Shown here one piece after another: positions 41,568 to 49,202 of a stretch of DNA of 64,000 nt. The stretch spans positions 67,829 through 131,828 of the forward strand of contig DKDI01000006.1 in the NCBI GenBank assembly GCA_002449305.1. Direction: 5' to 3'. The DNA is from Treponema sp. UBA6852. GTDB lineage: Bacteria; Spirochaetota; Spirochaetia; Treponematales; Treponemataceae. The notes under the pieces are model-generated. The model was not told the origin of the DNA and made no database searches. It worked only from the letters and a program-made list of their open reading frames with translations. Position 1 is the stretch's first letter, and each line of letters starts with the position of its first letter. The translations under genes and the position numbers were made by a program.

Positions 41568-41930
41568 ATGAAGAAAAACAAAATTGGTATTTCTATATTA
41601 TTATTTGTTGCTATTATTGCAATAGCATTGACAACTCTTGATGTTTTTCCTTTTTTGATAAATAAATCAATATTAGGATTTGCTGTTATGCTTATTTTGT
41701 TTTCAGCTATAGCATTTTTAATTTTTAAAGTAAAATCAGAATTTTTCTTATTATATTCACTGCTTGAAATTATATTTTCTATCGGAGGCAGCATTTGGGG
41801 ATTTTACACAGAACTTAACGATTCCAGGATGACCAATTTAATAATAATATTTACAGCTGTCTTTTTACTATCCCAAGGTTTTGAAGATTTTCAAAATGCC
41901 TTGCCTAATAAGAAAAAGAATGATTTATAG
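41568..41930 (+). CDS. Small four-helix membrane protein of the DUF262 operon
   Basis: A 120-residue protein with four predicted membrane helices: IGISILLFVAIIAIAL, ILGFAVMLILFSAIAFLIF, FFLLYSLLEIIFSIGG and LIIIFTAVFLLSQG, with a lysine-rich start and end. A weak ribosome site lies before the ATG, 20 bases after the HEPN-like gene. Small membrane proteins often act as effectors or sensors in defence operons, but here that is conjecture. The gene is followed at once by an epimerase remnant, which marks the end of the inserted unit. Confidence 0.6.
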   Translation: MKKNKIGISILLFVAIIAIALTTLDVFPFLINKSILGFAVMLILFSAIAFLIFKVKSEFFLLYSLLEIIFSIGGSIWGFYTELNDSRMTNLIIIFTAVFLLSQGFEDFQNALPNKKKNDL

Positions 41931-41931
41931 T

Positions 41932-42015
41932 TTTGAGCTTGAGGAAGGCTTGCGCCGCACGATTGACTATGAGTTTGTGAAGAAAGTGCAGGGGCATACA
42001 TTCAGCTGCGAGTAA
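41932..42015 (+). pseudogene. C-terminal remnant of a nucleotide-sugar epimerase/dehydratase
   Basis: The frame reads FELEEGLRRTIDYEF then VKKVQGHTFSCE and stop. LEEGLRRTIDY is the usual C-terminal helix of extended-SDR sugar epimerases and decarboxylases. Codon use is more GC-rich than in the preceding cassette. The rest of the gene is gone, so the DUF262 operon probably replaced it. Confidence 0.65.
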
Positions 42016-42082
42016 TCAGAATGCGAAAATTTTATTTCATCTTTGCTTTACAAATGCAACTTTTTGTATTATTTTGTTTAAT

Positions 42083-42355
42083 ATGAGCACAACAGCGACA
42101 AACATAAGAATTGATTCACAGTTAAAATCTGAGGTTACTCCTCTTTTTGAAGGATTGGGGCTTTCTTTGTCTCAGGCTATAACTCTTTTTCTCCGCCAGT
42201 CTGTTTTGCGTAATGGGCTTCCGTTCAAAGTTGAATATCCGGAATATTCCAAGGAACTGCTTTCAGCTGTTGAGGAGGCAAAAAAATTGGAGAATTCAAA
42301 AGAAACTCCTCGCTATACTGACATGAAAAAAATGTGGGCGGACTTGGACAAGTGA
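42083..42355 (+). CDS. RelB/DinJ-family antitoxin
   Basis: A 90-residue antitoxin with an N-terminal ribbon-helix-helix: TTATNIRIDSQLKSEVTPLFEGLGLSLSQAITLFL has the DinJ pattern of strand, helix and helix, followed by LPFKVEYP. It would bind both its own promoter and the YafQ-type toxin. ATG 42083 is preferred over an in-frame TTG at 42074; no good ribosome site is visible. Its stop overlaps the toxin GTG start. Confidence 0.88.
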   Translation: MSTTATNIRIDSQLKSEVTPLFEGLGLSLSQAITLFLRQSVLRNGLPFKVEYPEYSKELLSAVEEAKKLENSKETPRYTDMKKMWADLDK

Positions 42356-42633
42356 TTTATGAGGTGATTTGGACTACTCAGTTCAAAAAATCATATAAGC
42401 TGGCAAAGAAAAGAGGACTGCCAATCCAGGAACTGCATGATATTGTTGAAAAGCTAAGAACCGACGCTGTTATTGAGCAAATATATCATGACCATGAACT
42501 TGCCGGGCTTCTCAAAGGAACTCGTGAACTGCATATACGTCCTGACTGGCTTCTTTGCTATCGAAAGACAAAAAGCACGCTTACTCTGGTATTGGTTGAA
42601 ACTGGCTCTCACTCCGATTTGTTTGGTAAATAG
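42352..42633 (+). CDS. YafQ-type RelE-superfamily mRNA interferase
   Basis: A 93-residue toxin that cuts mRNA in the ribosome. The YafQ pattern is clear: TTQFKKSYKLAKKRGLP, YHDHELAGLLKGTRELHIRPDWLLCYR, and the end GSHSDLFGK whose His is part of the active site. The GTG at 42352 overlaps the antitoxin stop in GTGA and gives the correct N-terminus. The last codons (42604-42624) are copied again at 43390, on the far side of the next toxin-antitoxin pair. Confidence 0.88.
   Translation: MIYEVIWTTQFKKSYKLAKKRGLPIQELHDIVEKLRTDAVIEQIYHDHELAGLLKGTRELHIRPDWLLCYRKTKSTLTLVLVETGSHSDLFGK
42604..42624. repeat. 21-base direct repeat, left copy (YafQ tail)
   Basis: GGCTCTCACTCCGATTTGTT plus T, within the last codons of the YafQ-type toxin; the right copy at 43390-43410 differs at one base. 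Confidence 0.8.
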
Positions 42634-42706
42634 AATAGCATTTCGTTGCTTTGGTAAAAACTTTGTGCTATCTTTTAATTGCTCTTGTCTTACAGGAGGT
42701 GCTTTT

Positions 42707-42964
42707 ATGTCTTATGCAATTTTAGAGAAGTATAATATTCTGACAGATGAGTTAAAATCAGAAGTGAATGATTTTATTGATTTTCTTCTGAGAAAGAATA
42801 CTTCTAATCCCGGACAGTTTTCTAATAACATTGTTTTGTCGAAAACATCGCCTTCTGCCACATTGAAAAAGATTCAATCTCTTTTTGAAGAAGATAAAGG
42901 ATGGAACTCCGAATCAGAAATGATTGAGGATATGAGACAGTTCAGACAGAGCAGGGCGAAGTGA
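42707..42964 (+). CDS. Putative antitoxin of a PIN-domain toxin
   Basis: An 85-residue, mainly helical protein: LEKYNILTDELKSEVNDFIDFLLRK is a DUF2281-like helix, and the C-terminal half ends WNSESEMIEDMRQFRQSRAK, a typical toxin-binding tail. AGGAGG lies 8 bases before ATG 42707. Its stop overlaps the GTG of the PIN gene in GTGA, the same coupling as in the preceding RelB/YafQ pair. Antitoxin role is inferred from size and pairing. Confidence 0.7.
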   Translation: MSYAILEKYNILTDELKSEVNDFIDFLLRKNTSNPGQFSNNIVLSKTSPSATLKKIQSLFEEDKGWNSESEMIEDMRQFRQSRAK

Positions 42965-43359
42965 AAATTTTTATTGATACAAATGTCCTTGTTTCAGCCT
43001 TTGTTTTTGGCGGTACGGCTGGTAAACTTTTTGAATTGTTGTTTGATAATGAATTTGAGCTTCTTGTTTCTGAATATGTTGACAAGGAATTCAAAGATAA
43101 ACTCGAATTAAAGTGGCCAGATAAGGCAAGCACAATTTATGAACTGTATCATACATTGCCAATAAAATTCTGTAAAAGTACAGAAAAACAGTTTGGAACT
43201 TTAAGGGATAAAAAAGATATTCCAGTTCTGAGCGATGCAATATTTAATAACGCAGATATAATTCTTTCGGGAGACAAAGACTTTTTGGAAGCAGATATAG
43301 AGAATCCCTTGATATTTTCACCAAAAATGTTATTGGATTTTCTTATAAAGAAGGAATAA
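42961..43359 (+). CDS. PIN-domain toxin (VapC-like)
   Basis: A 132-residue PIN nuclease. Acidic residues of the active site are at FIDTNVLVSAFVFGG (Asp5), YVDKEFKDKL, DIPVLSDAIFNNAD and LSGDKDFLE. The sequence is of the DUF132/PIN_3 type, in which the toxin cuts tRNA or rRNA. GTG 42961 starts inside the antitoxin stop. The pair is bounded by a 21-base repeat derived from the YafQ gene, so it entered the locus as a unit. Confidence 0.82.
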   Translation: MKIFIDTNVLVSAFVFGGTAGKLFELLFDNEFELLVSEYVDKEFKDKLELKWPDKASTIYELYHTLPIKFCKSTEKQFGTLRDKKDIPVLSDAIFNNADIILSGDKDFLEADIENPLIFSPKMLLDFLIKKE

Positions 43360-43389
43360 AGTTTCACCTCTGTTTTACAAAATGCAATA

Positions 43390-43410
43390 GGTTCTCACTC
43401 CGATTTGTTT
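43390..43410. repeat. 21-base direct repeat, right copy (YafQ tail remnant)
   Basis: Copies the codons for GSHSDLF of the YafQ-type toxin with one mismatch, but no toxin gene precedes it; it is a remnant that closes the antitoxin/PIN insertion. Confidence 0.8.
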
Positions 43411-43471
43411 TGAAAATAAACATTAACTTGTAAATTTTTACACAAAAAATAATTTTTTCTCTCTCCCATTC

Positions 43472-43500
43472 ACCTGCCACATTTCCGGCAGGTCATTTTT
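43472..43500 (+). terminator. Probable terminator upstream of gmd
   Basis: ACCTGCC (43472-43478) pairs with GGCAGGT (43487-43493) around an 8-base loop and is followed by CATTTTTG. It separates the toxin-antitoxin genes from gmd. Confidence 0.6.
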
Positions 43501-43555
43501 GTTGTCGTCAGCTAATTTTTAGAAATACACATCTCATTTTTCATAGGAGAATAAA

Positions 43556-44629
43556 ATGAAAAAAGCGCTTATCACTGGGATTACCGGGCAGGACGGCTCG
43601 TTTCTTGCGGAATTCCTTTTGGACAAAGGTTATGAGGTTCACGGAATTATCCGCCGTTCCTCGTCGTTTAACACAGGCCGGATTGAGCATCTTTACATTG
43701 ACGACCTGATTGAGGATATGCACAAGAACCGCAAGGTTTATCTTCACTACGGCGACCTTACCGACAGCGAGAGCATGATACGTCTTATCCGTGAAATCAA
43801 GCCGGATGAAATCTACAATCTTGCAGCTCAAAGCCATGTTCAGGTTTCTTTTGAGGTACCGGAATTTACTGCGGACACTGACGCGACAGGCGTTCTTCGC
43901 ATTCTTGAGGCGGTTCATTTCCTTGGAATGGAAAAAACTTGCAGGATTTATCAGGCTTCTACATCCGAGCTGTTCGGGCTTGTTCAAGAAGTTCCGCAGA
44001 AAGAGACCACGCCGTTTTATCCGCGCTCGCCTTATGCCGTTGCAAAACTGTACGGATTCTGGATTATGAAAAACTACCGTGAAAGCTACGGAATGTTCTG
44101 TTCAAACGGAATTCTTTTCAATCATGAGTCGGAACGCCGCGGAGAAACTTTTGTCACAAGAAAAATCACTCTTGCCGCAAGCCGTATTGCAAAGGGATAC
44201 CAGAAGCGTCTTTATCTTGGCAACCTGAACGCGCTCCGCGACTGGGGATACGCAAGGGATTACGTTGAATGTATGTGGCTGATTCTTCAGCAGGAAAAGC
44301 CGGATGATTTTGTTGTTGCGACAGGCGAGCAGCATTCTGTCCGAGAATTCTGCAAGTGCGCTTTTGCAGAGGCTGGAATCGAGATTGAGTTCAAGGGCGA
44401 AGGTGTTAACGAGAAGGGCTATAACAAGGCTACAGGCGAATGTCTTATAGAAGTTGACCTCAAATATTTCCGCCCGGCGGAAGTTGAGACACTTCTTGGC
44501 GACCCGACAAAGGCAAAGAAAACTCTCGGCTGGAATCCTACAAAGACATCGTTCAGGGAGCTTGTGCACATAATGATGCAGCACGACCTTGATTACGTTG
44601 AAAAGGAAAGGACTCTGCACAAAAGGTAA
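43556..44629 (+). CDS. gmd: GDP-mannose 4,6-dehydratase
   Basis: Converts GDP-mannose to GDP-4-keto-6-deoxymannose, the first step to GDP-L-fucose and related sugars. The 357-residue extended SDR has ITGITGQDGSFLAEFLL (NADP motif), RRSSSFNTGRIEHLY, the catalytic Thr/Ser region STSELFG, YAVAKLYG (Tyr and Lys), and NHESERRGETFVTRKI, all diagnostic for Gmd. Its DNA is clearly more GC-rich than the cassettes before it. GGAG lies before the ATG. GDP-fucose synthase follows at 45126, with HicBA inserted between the two. Confidence 0.95.
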   Translation: MKKALITGITGQDGSFLAEFLLDKGYEVHGIIRRSSSFNTGRIEHLYIDDLIEDMHKNRKVYLHYGDLTDSESMIRLIREIKPDEIYNLAAQSHVQVSFEVPEFTADTDATGVLRILEAVHFLGMEKTCRIYQASTSELFGLVQEVPQKETTPFYPRSPYAVAKLYGFWIMKNYRESYGMFCSNGILFNHESERRGETFVTRKITLAASRIAKGYQKRLYLGNLNALRDWGYARDYVECMWLILQQEKPDDFVVATGEQHSVREFCKCAFAEAGIEIEFKGEGVNEKGYNKATGECLIEVDLKYFRPAEVETLLGDPTKAKKTLGWNPTKTSFRELVHIMMQHDLDYVEKERTLHKR

Positions 44630-44684
44630 TTCTTGTCATTTCGTTTTCCGCATGTTAATATTAATGAAAAATAGGAGGCTAAAA

Positions 44685-44885
44685 ATGACATTAAGGGTTG
44701 TGTTGGAATACGACGACGCTGTTAATTCTTGGGCGGCATATTGCCCGGAGCTTCCTGGAATAAATTCATGCGGAGCGACTTTGGAGGAAGCTTCTGAAAA
44801 TTTCAAGGAAGCTGCGGAACTTTTCTTTGAACCGTCAGATTTTCAAGTGCCTGCCGAATCAAAAGTGCTGCAGATGGTTATTTAG
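44685..44885 (+). CDS. hicB: HicB-type antitoxin
   Basis: A 66-residue HicB protein with the degenerate RNase H-like fold: VVLEYDDAVNSWAAYCPELPGINSCGATLEEASENF matches the family, including the PELPG turn (quoted here in parts of the pattern). There is no C-terminal DNA-binding domain, so it is the short form. AGGAGG lies 6 bases before ATG 44685. The HicA coding region follows immediately and in the same frame, separated only by the TAG stop. Confidence 0.87.
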   Translation: MTLRVVLEYDDAVNSWAAYCPELPGINSCGATLEEASENFKEAAELFFEPSDFQVPAESKVLQMVI

Positions 44886-45101
44886 ATACCGGTCAGACTG
44901 TCTTCAAAAGAAATTGTCCGTATCTTGAAGGACAATGGATTTGTATTAATCGGACAAAAAGGCTCGCATCAGAAGTGGCATAATGCGGAACTTGGCGCGA
45001 CAACAATTGTGCCTTGCCACGGAAACAATCAGCTGCCTATCGGAACACTTTATTCTATAATCAGGGCTTCAAAACTTGAAAAGTCTTTGTTCGGATTTTA
45101 A
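44886..45101 (+). CDS. hicA: HicA-type mRNA interferase with ATA in place of the start codon
   Basis: Reading from 44886 gives a complete 71-residue HicA: PVRLSSKEIVRILKDNGF, then GSHQKWHN with the catalytic His, then a typical C-terminus IIRASKLEKSLFGF and TAA. The position where Met is expected is ATA, directly after the HicB TAG. No other ATG, GTG or TTG would give a full protein; TTG 44922 would lose the first helix. Options are a lost start codon, rare initiation at ATA, or occasional read-through of TAG giving a HicB-HicA fusion, since the frames match. HicA cleaves mRNA. Confidence 0.75.
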   Translation: MPVRLSSKEIVRILKDNGFVLIGQKGSHQKWHNAELGATTIVPCHGNNQLPIGTLYSIIRASKLEKSLFGF

Positions 45102-45125
45102 TAAAGCTTATCAGGATTAATAAAA

Positions 45126-46103
45126 ATGCAAAAATCATCAAAAATTTACGTAGCGGGACATCGCGGACTGGTCGGCGGTGCGATTCTCCGTGAACTTCAG
45201 GCGCGCGGCTATACGAATATCATTACAAGAACTCACAGCGGGCTTGACCTTCTGAATCAGGCGGATGTTAACAGATTCTTTGAGGAAGAAAAACCGGAGT
45301 ACGTTTTTCTTGCTGCGGCTCATGTTGGCGGAATCGGGGCGAATTCAGCTTATCCTGCGGATTTTATCTATCAGAACATGGTGATTGGATTCAATGTCGT
45401 TGAGGCGGCGCGCAAAAACGGCGTAAAAAAGCTGATGAACCTCGGCTCGACCTGCATCTATCCTAAAATGGCTGAGCAGCCGATAAAGGAAGAGTCTCTT
45501 CTTACAGGTCCGCTTGAGCCTACGAATGACGCTTACGCTCTTGCAAAAATCAGCGTGATAAAGCTCTGCACGGCGTACAACAAGCAGTTCGGAACAAACT
45601 TCCTTTCTGTGATGCCGACGAATCTTTATGGAATCGGCGACAATTATGAGCTTGCTGGAAGCCACGTTTTCCCTGCGATGATTAGGAAATTTCACGAGGC
45701 AAAGGCGAGCGGCGAGGATGTCGTTCACCTTTGGGGCGACGGCTCTCCGTTGCGCGAATTCCTTTTTGCAGGCGACTTGGCGGATGCGGTTGTCTACCTT
45801 ATGGAAAACAAGAACGCAGAAGATTTGCGAACTCCGACTGGAGACTTCGTGAATGTTGGAACCGGAAAAGAGCTGACAATCAAGGAACTTGCCGGAACAA
45901 TCCGTGAGGTCGTTTATGCTGATGTTGCGGAAACTGGAAGAACTTGCCGGATTGAATGGGATTCTTCAAAGCCTAACGGAACACCAAGAAAACTCTGCGA
46001 TGTAACCCGCCTGAACAACCTAGGCTGGAAGGCAAAAGTCGATGTCCGCAAGGGAATTGAAATCAGCTATGACGACTTTCTGCATGGAAAGGTGCGAAAG
46101 TAA
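45126..46103 (+). CDS. fcl: GDP-L-fucose synthase
   Basis: Epimerises and reduces GDP-4-keto-6-deoxymannose to GDP-L-fucose. The 325-residue SDR has VAGHRGLVGGAI (NADP motif), AAAHVGGIGAN, the catalytic Ser/Cys region LGSTCIYPK, YALAKISVIK (Tyr and Lys), and MPTNLYGIGDNY, all specific to Fcl/WcaG. It partners gmd, from which it is separated only by hicBA. The stop is followed by a bidirectional terminator. Together with manC on the opposite strand it gives a GDP-fucose route from mannose-1-phosphate. Confidence 0.95.
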   Translation: MQKSSKIYVAGHRGLVGGAILRELQARGYTNIITRTHSGLDLLNQADVNRFFEEEKPEYVFLAAAHVGGIGANSAYPADFIYQNMVIGFNVVEAARKNGVKKLMNLGSTCIYPKMAEQPIKEESLLTGPLEPTNDAYALAKISVIKLCTAYNKQFGTNFLSVMPTNLYGIGDNYELAGSHVFPAMIRKFHEAKASGEDVVHLWGDGSPLREFLFAGDLADAVVYLMENKNAEDLRTPTGDFVNVGTGKELTIKELAGTIREVVYADVAETGRTCRIEWDSSKPNGTPRKLCDVTRLNNLGWKAKVDVRKGIEISYDDFLHGKVRK

Positions 46104-46132
46104 ACATCATTTTTTTTTAGCAAAATAAAAGT

Positions 46133-46172
46133 AAAAGGCTTCGATATTGTTTAGTTACCGAAGCCTTTTTTA
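46133..46172. terminator. Bidirectional terminator between fcl and rfbD
   Basis: AAAAGGCTTCG (46133-46143) pairs with CGAAGCCTTTT (46159-46169). It has T-rich sequence after it on the plus strand and A-rich sequence before it, so it can serve the convergent operons on both strands. Confidence 0.85.
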
Positions 46173-46214
46173 TTTTAACATCAAGAAAAAATTTGCCTAA
46201 TTTTTAGTTGTCAT

Positions 46215-47174
46215 TTACTTTATTAAAAATCTGTCATTCTTTATAAATTTTTCTAGGCTTTCTTGCCATTCAGGAATTTTAAATTTCAGCAAAGTTTGAA
46301 TTTTATCTTTGCTTAAAACTGAATATGCCGGGCGTTTTGCGGCGCATGGATATTCTTCGGTTGTGCAGGAATTTATAGCGCAGTCCTTTGTGATTCTGCC
46401 GTACTTTTTTCCAAGTTCATATATTTTTTTTGTAAAATCGAACCAAGTCGTTTCACCTAAATTTGTAAAATGATAAACTCCATAAGGCAGAGCTGATTTT
46501 TTTCCAAACAGGCTTTTTGCTTTTTCTGATGTGGATATAATTTTTAAAATTGCAGAAGCCAAGTCCACAGCGCAAGTCGGAGTTCCTTTTTGATCGCAAA
46601 CAACACTGACTTCATCTTTTGAATTCATCGCTTTTGTCATTGTGTAGACAAAATTTTTTCCATCGAATCCGTAAAGCCATGCAGTACGCAAAATATAGTA
46701 CTGGGTCATTTCTTTTTCCACAAAATCTTCGCCTGCCGCTTTTGTCCTTCCATAAACTGAATCCGGGCATTTCAGCATATCTTCTGTATATGGAAAATTT
46801 CCCGTTCCGTCAAAAACATAATCTGTTGAAATGTGAATCAGTTTTGCGCCAAGCTCACGTGTAATCCTTGCAATATTTTTAGGACCTTCAGCATTAAGTT
46901 TTTCTGCAAGCTCAGAATCTTCTTCAGCCTTGTCTACGGCAGTGTAGGCGGCGCAGTTTATTACCCAAGTTATTTTTTCTGGAACAGTTCCTCGGGCAAC
47001 AGAAATTCCAGTTCTTCCGGCGGCCGTTCCATGATTATGAGCAAATTTTGAAAGCTCTGCAGGATTTGTTATGTCAACATCTCTGTCGCTTCCAATCCAG
47101 TCAATTTTATTTTCTGTAAGCTGCTTAGCAATTTCACTTCCAAGCATTCCTTTGCAACCGATAAGCCAAACCAT
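46215..47174 (-). CDS. rfbD: dTDP-4-dehydrorhamnose reductase
   Basis: Reduces dTDP-4-keto-L-rhamnose to dTDP-L-rhamnose. The 319-residue protein has VWLIGCKGMLGSEIAKQL (nucleotide motif), NCAAYTAVDKAEED, the catalytic ISTDYVFDGTG with Thr, and YGRTKAAGEDFV with Tyr and Lys. An insertion of about 20 residues (HNHGTAAGRTGIS region) is unusual. ATG at 47174 has GGAG 6 bases upstream; the TTG four codons earlier precedes that site. It follows manC on the same strand; RmlA, RmlB and RmlC are not in the window. Confidence 0.92.
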   Translation of the reverse strand: MVWLIGCKGMLGSEIAKQLTENKIDWIGSDRDVDITNPAELSKFAHNHGTAAGRTGISVARGTVPEKITWVINCAAYTAVDKAEEDSELAEKLNAEGPKNIARITRELGAKLIHISTDYVFDGTGNFPYTEDMLKCPDSVYGRTKAAGEDFVEKEMTQYYILRTAWLYGFDGKNFVYTMTKAMNSKDEVSVVCDQKGTPTCAVDLASAILKIISTSEKAKSLFGKKSALPYGVYHFTNLGETTWFDFTKKIYELGKKYGRITKDCAINSCTTEEYPCAAKRPAYSVLSKDKIQTLLKFKIPEWQESLEKFIKNDRFLIK

Positions 47175-47201
47175 TTTTTGCTCCAAAGTAATAAAACGCT
47201 T

Positions 47202-48317
47202 TTACTGTTTTTCCTTGAATTTTTTTACAACGTCTCTAATAGAAGAACTCGCACCTTTTTTCATAACAAGGATTTTACCATTTTTCACAACAACAATCAA
47301 ATCCTGCACTCCGCAAAGGGCAACCGGCATATCGGAATAGACAAAGTTTCCGCCACTTTCAACTGAAATAAATTCTTCTTCACCTTGCTCAAAATATTTT
47401 TCAAATGAATCCCAGCTTCCAACATCATCCCAGCTAAAAGAAGCTTTTACACAAACCGCATTCTGAGTCCGTTCGGCAACTGCATTATCAACTGCAATTG
47501 ATTTTACAGAACTGTAGGCTTCATTAAGAGGCTGCCAGTTTTCTATATATTTTATCGAATTTAAAAGTTTTATTTTTGGAAATTCAGCAGTGTCAAAAAT
47601 TTTAAAAGTTTCATACATTTCGCTTTCGTACTTTTTAATTTCAGATTCAAAAAGCAAATTTGAAAATCCAAACATTCCGCTGTTCCAGGCATATTTTCCG
47701 CTTGCAAGATAAACCTTTGCAGTTTCCAAGTCAGGCTTTTCCTTGAAGCTTGCAATCTTTAAAACTGAATCTTCAGAGTCCAAAGACTCTCCCATGTTTA
47801 TATAGCCAAACCCAGTTGAAGGCTCGTAAGGCGGAATCGCAAAGCACACGAATTTTCCCTGATGCGCAAAATCCGCAGCTTTCTTGCAGTCCGAAACAAA
47901 ATTTTCCAAAGGTGAAATAACTTGGTCGCTTGTTAAAACCAAAATCAAATGCTCTTTTTTTTCCGCAAGCTCAAGAAATTTGCAGGCAAGCAAAAGAGGA
48001 GGGCAAGTGTGCCTTGAGCAAGGTTCTGCAATTACATACAAATCGTTTTCTATTTTCTTTTTCTGCTGCTCGGAAACTTTTTCTTTTAATGCTTCAACTT
48101 GTTTTGTAAGCTCTGCGCAAATTTCAGGACGTGAAATAATCAGAATTTTTCCAGAAGGCTCAACAGCCAACGCTCTTATAACTGCGTTCTGCAAAAAAGA
48201 AATTCCGTCTGCAAAAGCCATAAACTGTTTTGGAAATTCCGGAGTTGAAGCAGGCCAAAGTCTTTCGCCAAATCCGCCGGCAAGAATCACAACATCAGTA
48301 AAATTCGAATCTTTCAT
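47202..48317 (-). CDS. manC: Mannose-1-phosphate guanylyltransferase
   Basis: Makes GDP-mannose from mannose-1-phosphate and GTP. The 371-residue protein has VVILAGGFGERLWPASTPEFPKQF, the pyrophosphorylase signature, VLTSDQVI, FKEKPDLETAKVYL, and WNSGMFGF, all standard for GMP. It lacks a C-terminal phosphomannose isomerase domain. ATG 48317 is preferred over the upstream in-frame TTG because it begins directly before the strand DVVILAGG and has GGAG upstream. The product feeds gmd and fcl on the opposite strand. It is in an operon with an exported protein upstream and rfbD downstream. Confidence 0.93.
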   Translation of the reverse strand: MKDSNFTDVVILAGGFGERLWPASTPEFPKQFMAFADGISFLQNAVIRALAVEPSGKILIISRPEICAELTKQVEALKEKVSEQQKKKIENDLYVIAEPCSRHTCPPLLLACKFLELAEKKEHLILVLTSDQVISPLENFVSDCKKAADFAHQGKFVCFAIPPYEPSTGFGYINMGESLDSEDSVLKIASFKEKPDLETAKVYLASGKYAWNSGMFGFSNLLFESEIKKYESEMYETFKIFDTAEFPKIKLLNSIKYIENWQPLNEAYSSVKSIAVDNAVAERTQNAVCVKASFSWDDVGSWDSFEKYFEQGEEEFISVESGGNFVYSDMPVALCGVQDLIVVVKNGKILVMKKGASSSIRDVVKKFKEKQ

Positions 48318-48321
48318 TTTG

Positions 48322-49077
48322 TTATTGCTCCTGCATTTTCTGCTTTTCCATTTTTGCAAAGAAATAGGCGCAGAAAGTTTTTATTCTGTTCATAAAAGAT
48401 GTATCAACACGGTCTCTAAGAAAAAAAACGCTTGGAGCTTTTACCGCTCCGATTCCGTAAAGAATCCATTTATCTTCCGATTTGAAAATCACAATTATCG
48501 ACTTCATATTTTCCGGGCTAACGCAATTGAATTTGTCGTAGTAGCGCATTGTTGAAAGATTTGTTGACTCATAGTAATAATATCCGTCGTTTCTTTCAGA
48601 AGTGATTTTCATTGGAACAAGACCAAAAGGTTTCATTTCAAAATCAGCATTTACAATCTGAATGTTTTCATCTTCTTGCGTTGATTTTATTTCCGCGGAA
48701 GTATACAAGTCATACCATTCTTCTGCTCGCTCCGAATAATAAGGAATTCCAGCATAAGACGGAATATCCATCACAAGCGAAGAAAAATTTTCAAGAAGAT
48801 TCTCATTGCCTTCATAAGGATATTCTTTTATGACTTCGGCAAAATAAGCAGGCTTAAGGCTGCTGACGGTTTCCACAGCTTTTTTCAAGCCCGGATTTTC
48901 ACCTTTCATGCACATCTTCTTGTATGAGCCTGTGTTTTTAATTATAGTTTTTCCGTTGTTCAAAGACTCAATATCTTCAGCTGACAAATTTTTATTATAA
49001 GGCGATTCTGAAAAAACGCCGGCAAAAGCAGCAGAAAATAAAGCAAAAGCAAAAATATTCTTAAAAATAGATTTCAA
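48322..49077 (-). CDS. Exported protein of unknown function
   Basis: A 251-residue protein with a Sec signal peptide (basic start, hydrophobic run, AGVFSES near the cleavage site). I do not recognise a family with certainty; such proteins occur in treponemes. It has paired tyrosine-rich stretches (DGYYYYESTNLSTMRYYDKF) and a beta-rich centre (IIVIFKSEDKWILYGIGAVKAP), and ends in a charged helix. It is the first gene of the minus-strand operon with manC and rfbD, 4 bases before manC. It may be periplasmic or on the surface; no function is proposed. Confidence 0.65.
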   Translation of the reverse strand: MKSIFKNIFAFALFSAAFAGVFSESPYNKNLSAEDIESLNNGKTIIKNTGSYKKMCMKGENPGLKKAVETVSSLKPAYFAEVIKEYPYEGNENLLENFSSLVMDIPSYAGIPYYSERAEEWYDLYTSAEIKSTQEDENIQIVNADFEMKPFGLVPMKITSERNDGYYYYESTNLSTMRYYDKFNCVSPENMKSIIVIFKSEDKWILYGIGAVKAPSVFFLRDRVDTSFMNRIKTFCAYFFAKMEKQKMQEQ

Positions 49078-49166
49078 TGTTTTCCCCTATAAAAATAAAG
49101 ACTAATTATTATAGTAAATAAAAATCAAACTTGCAAGGTTACATCAGGAATTTTAAATACGCTAGA

Positions 49167-49195
49167 TTGAAGAAAGTCTTTTTTTTGTATAAAAT
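49167..49195 (+). promoter_or_regulatory. Promoter of rnz, giving a nearly leaderless transcript
   Basis: TTGAAG at 49167-49172 and TAAAAT at 49190-49195 with a 17-base spacer. The expected start at about 49202 coincides with the first ATG (49203) of the RNase Z gene. Confidence 0.5.
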
Positions 49196-49202
49196 CGTTT
49201 CC

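Noticed and set aside
47884..48555. Plus-strand frame of 223 codons opposite manC and the exported-protein gene
   Set aside because: It crosses two recognised minus-strand genes and has no family features.
11835..49200. Insertion sequences or prophage genes as the cause of the mosaic
   Set aside because: I saw no transposase, integrase or phage structural gene; the borders are direct repeats of host genes.
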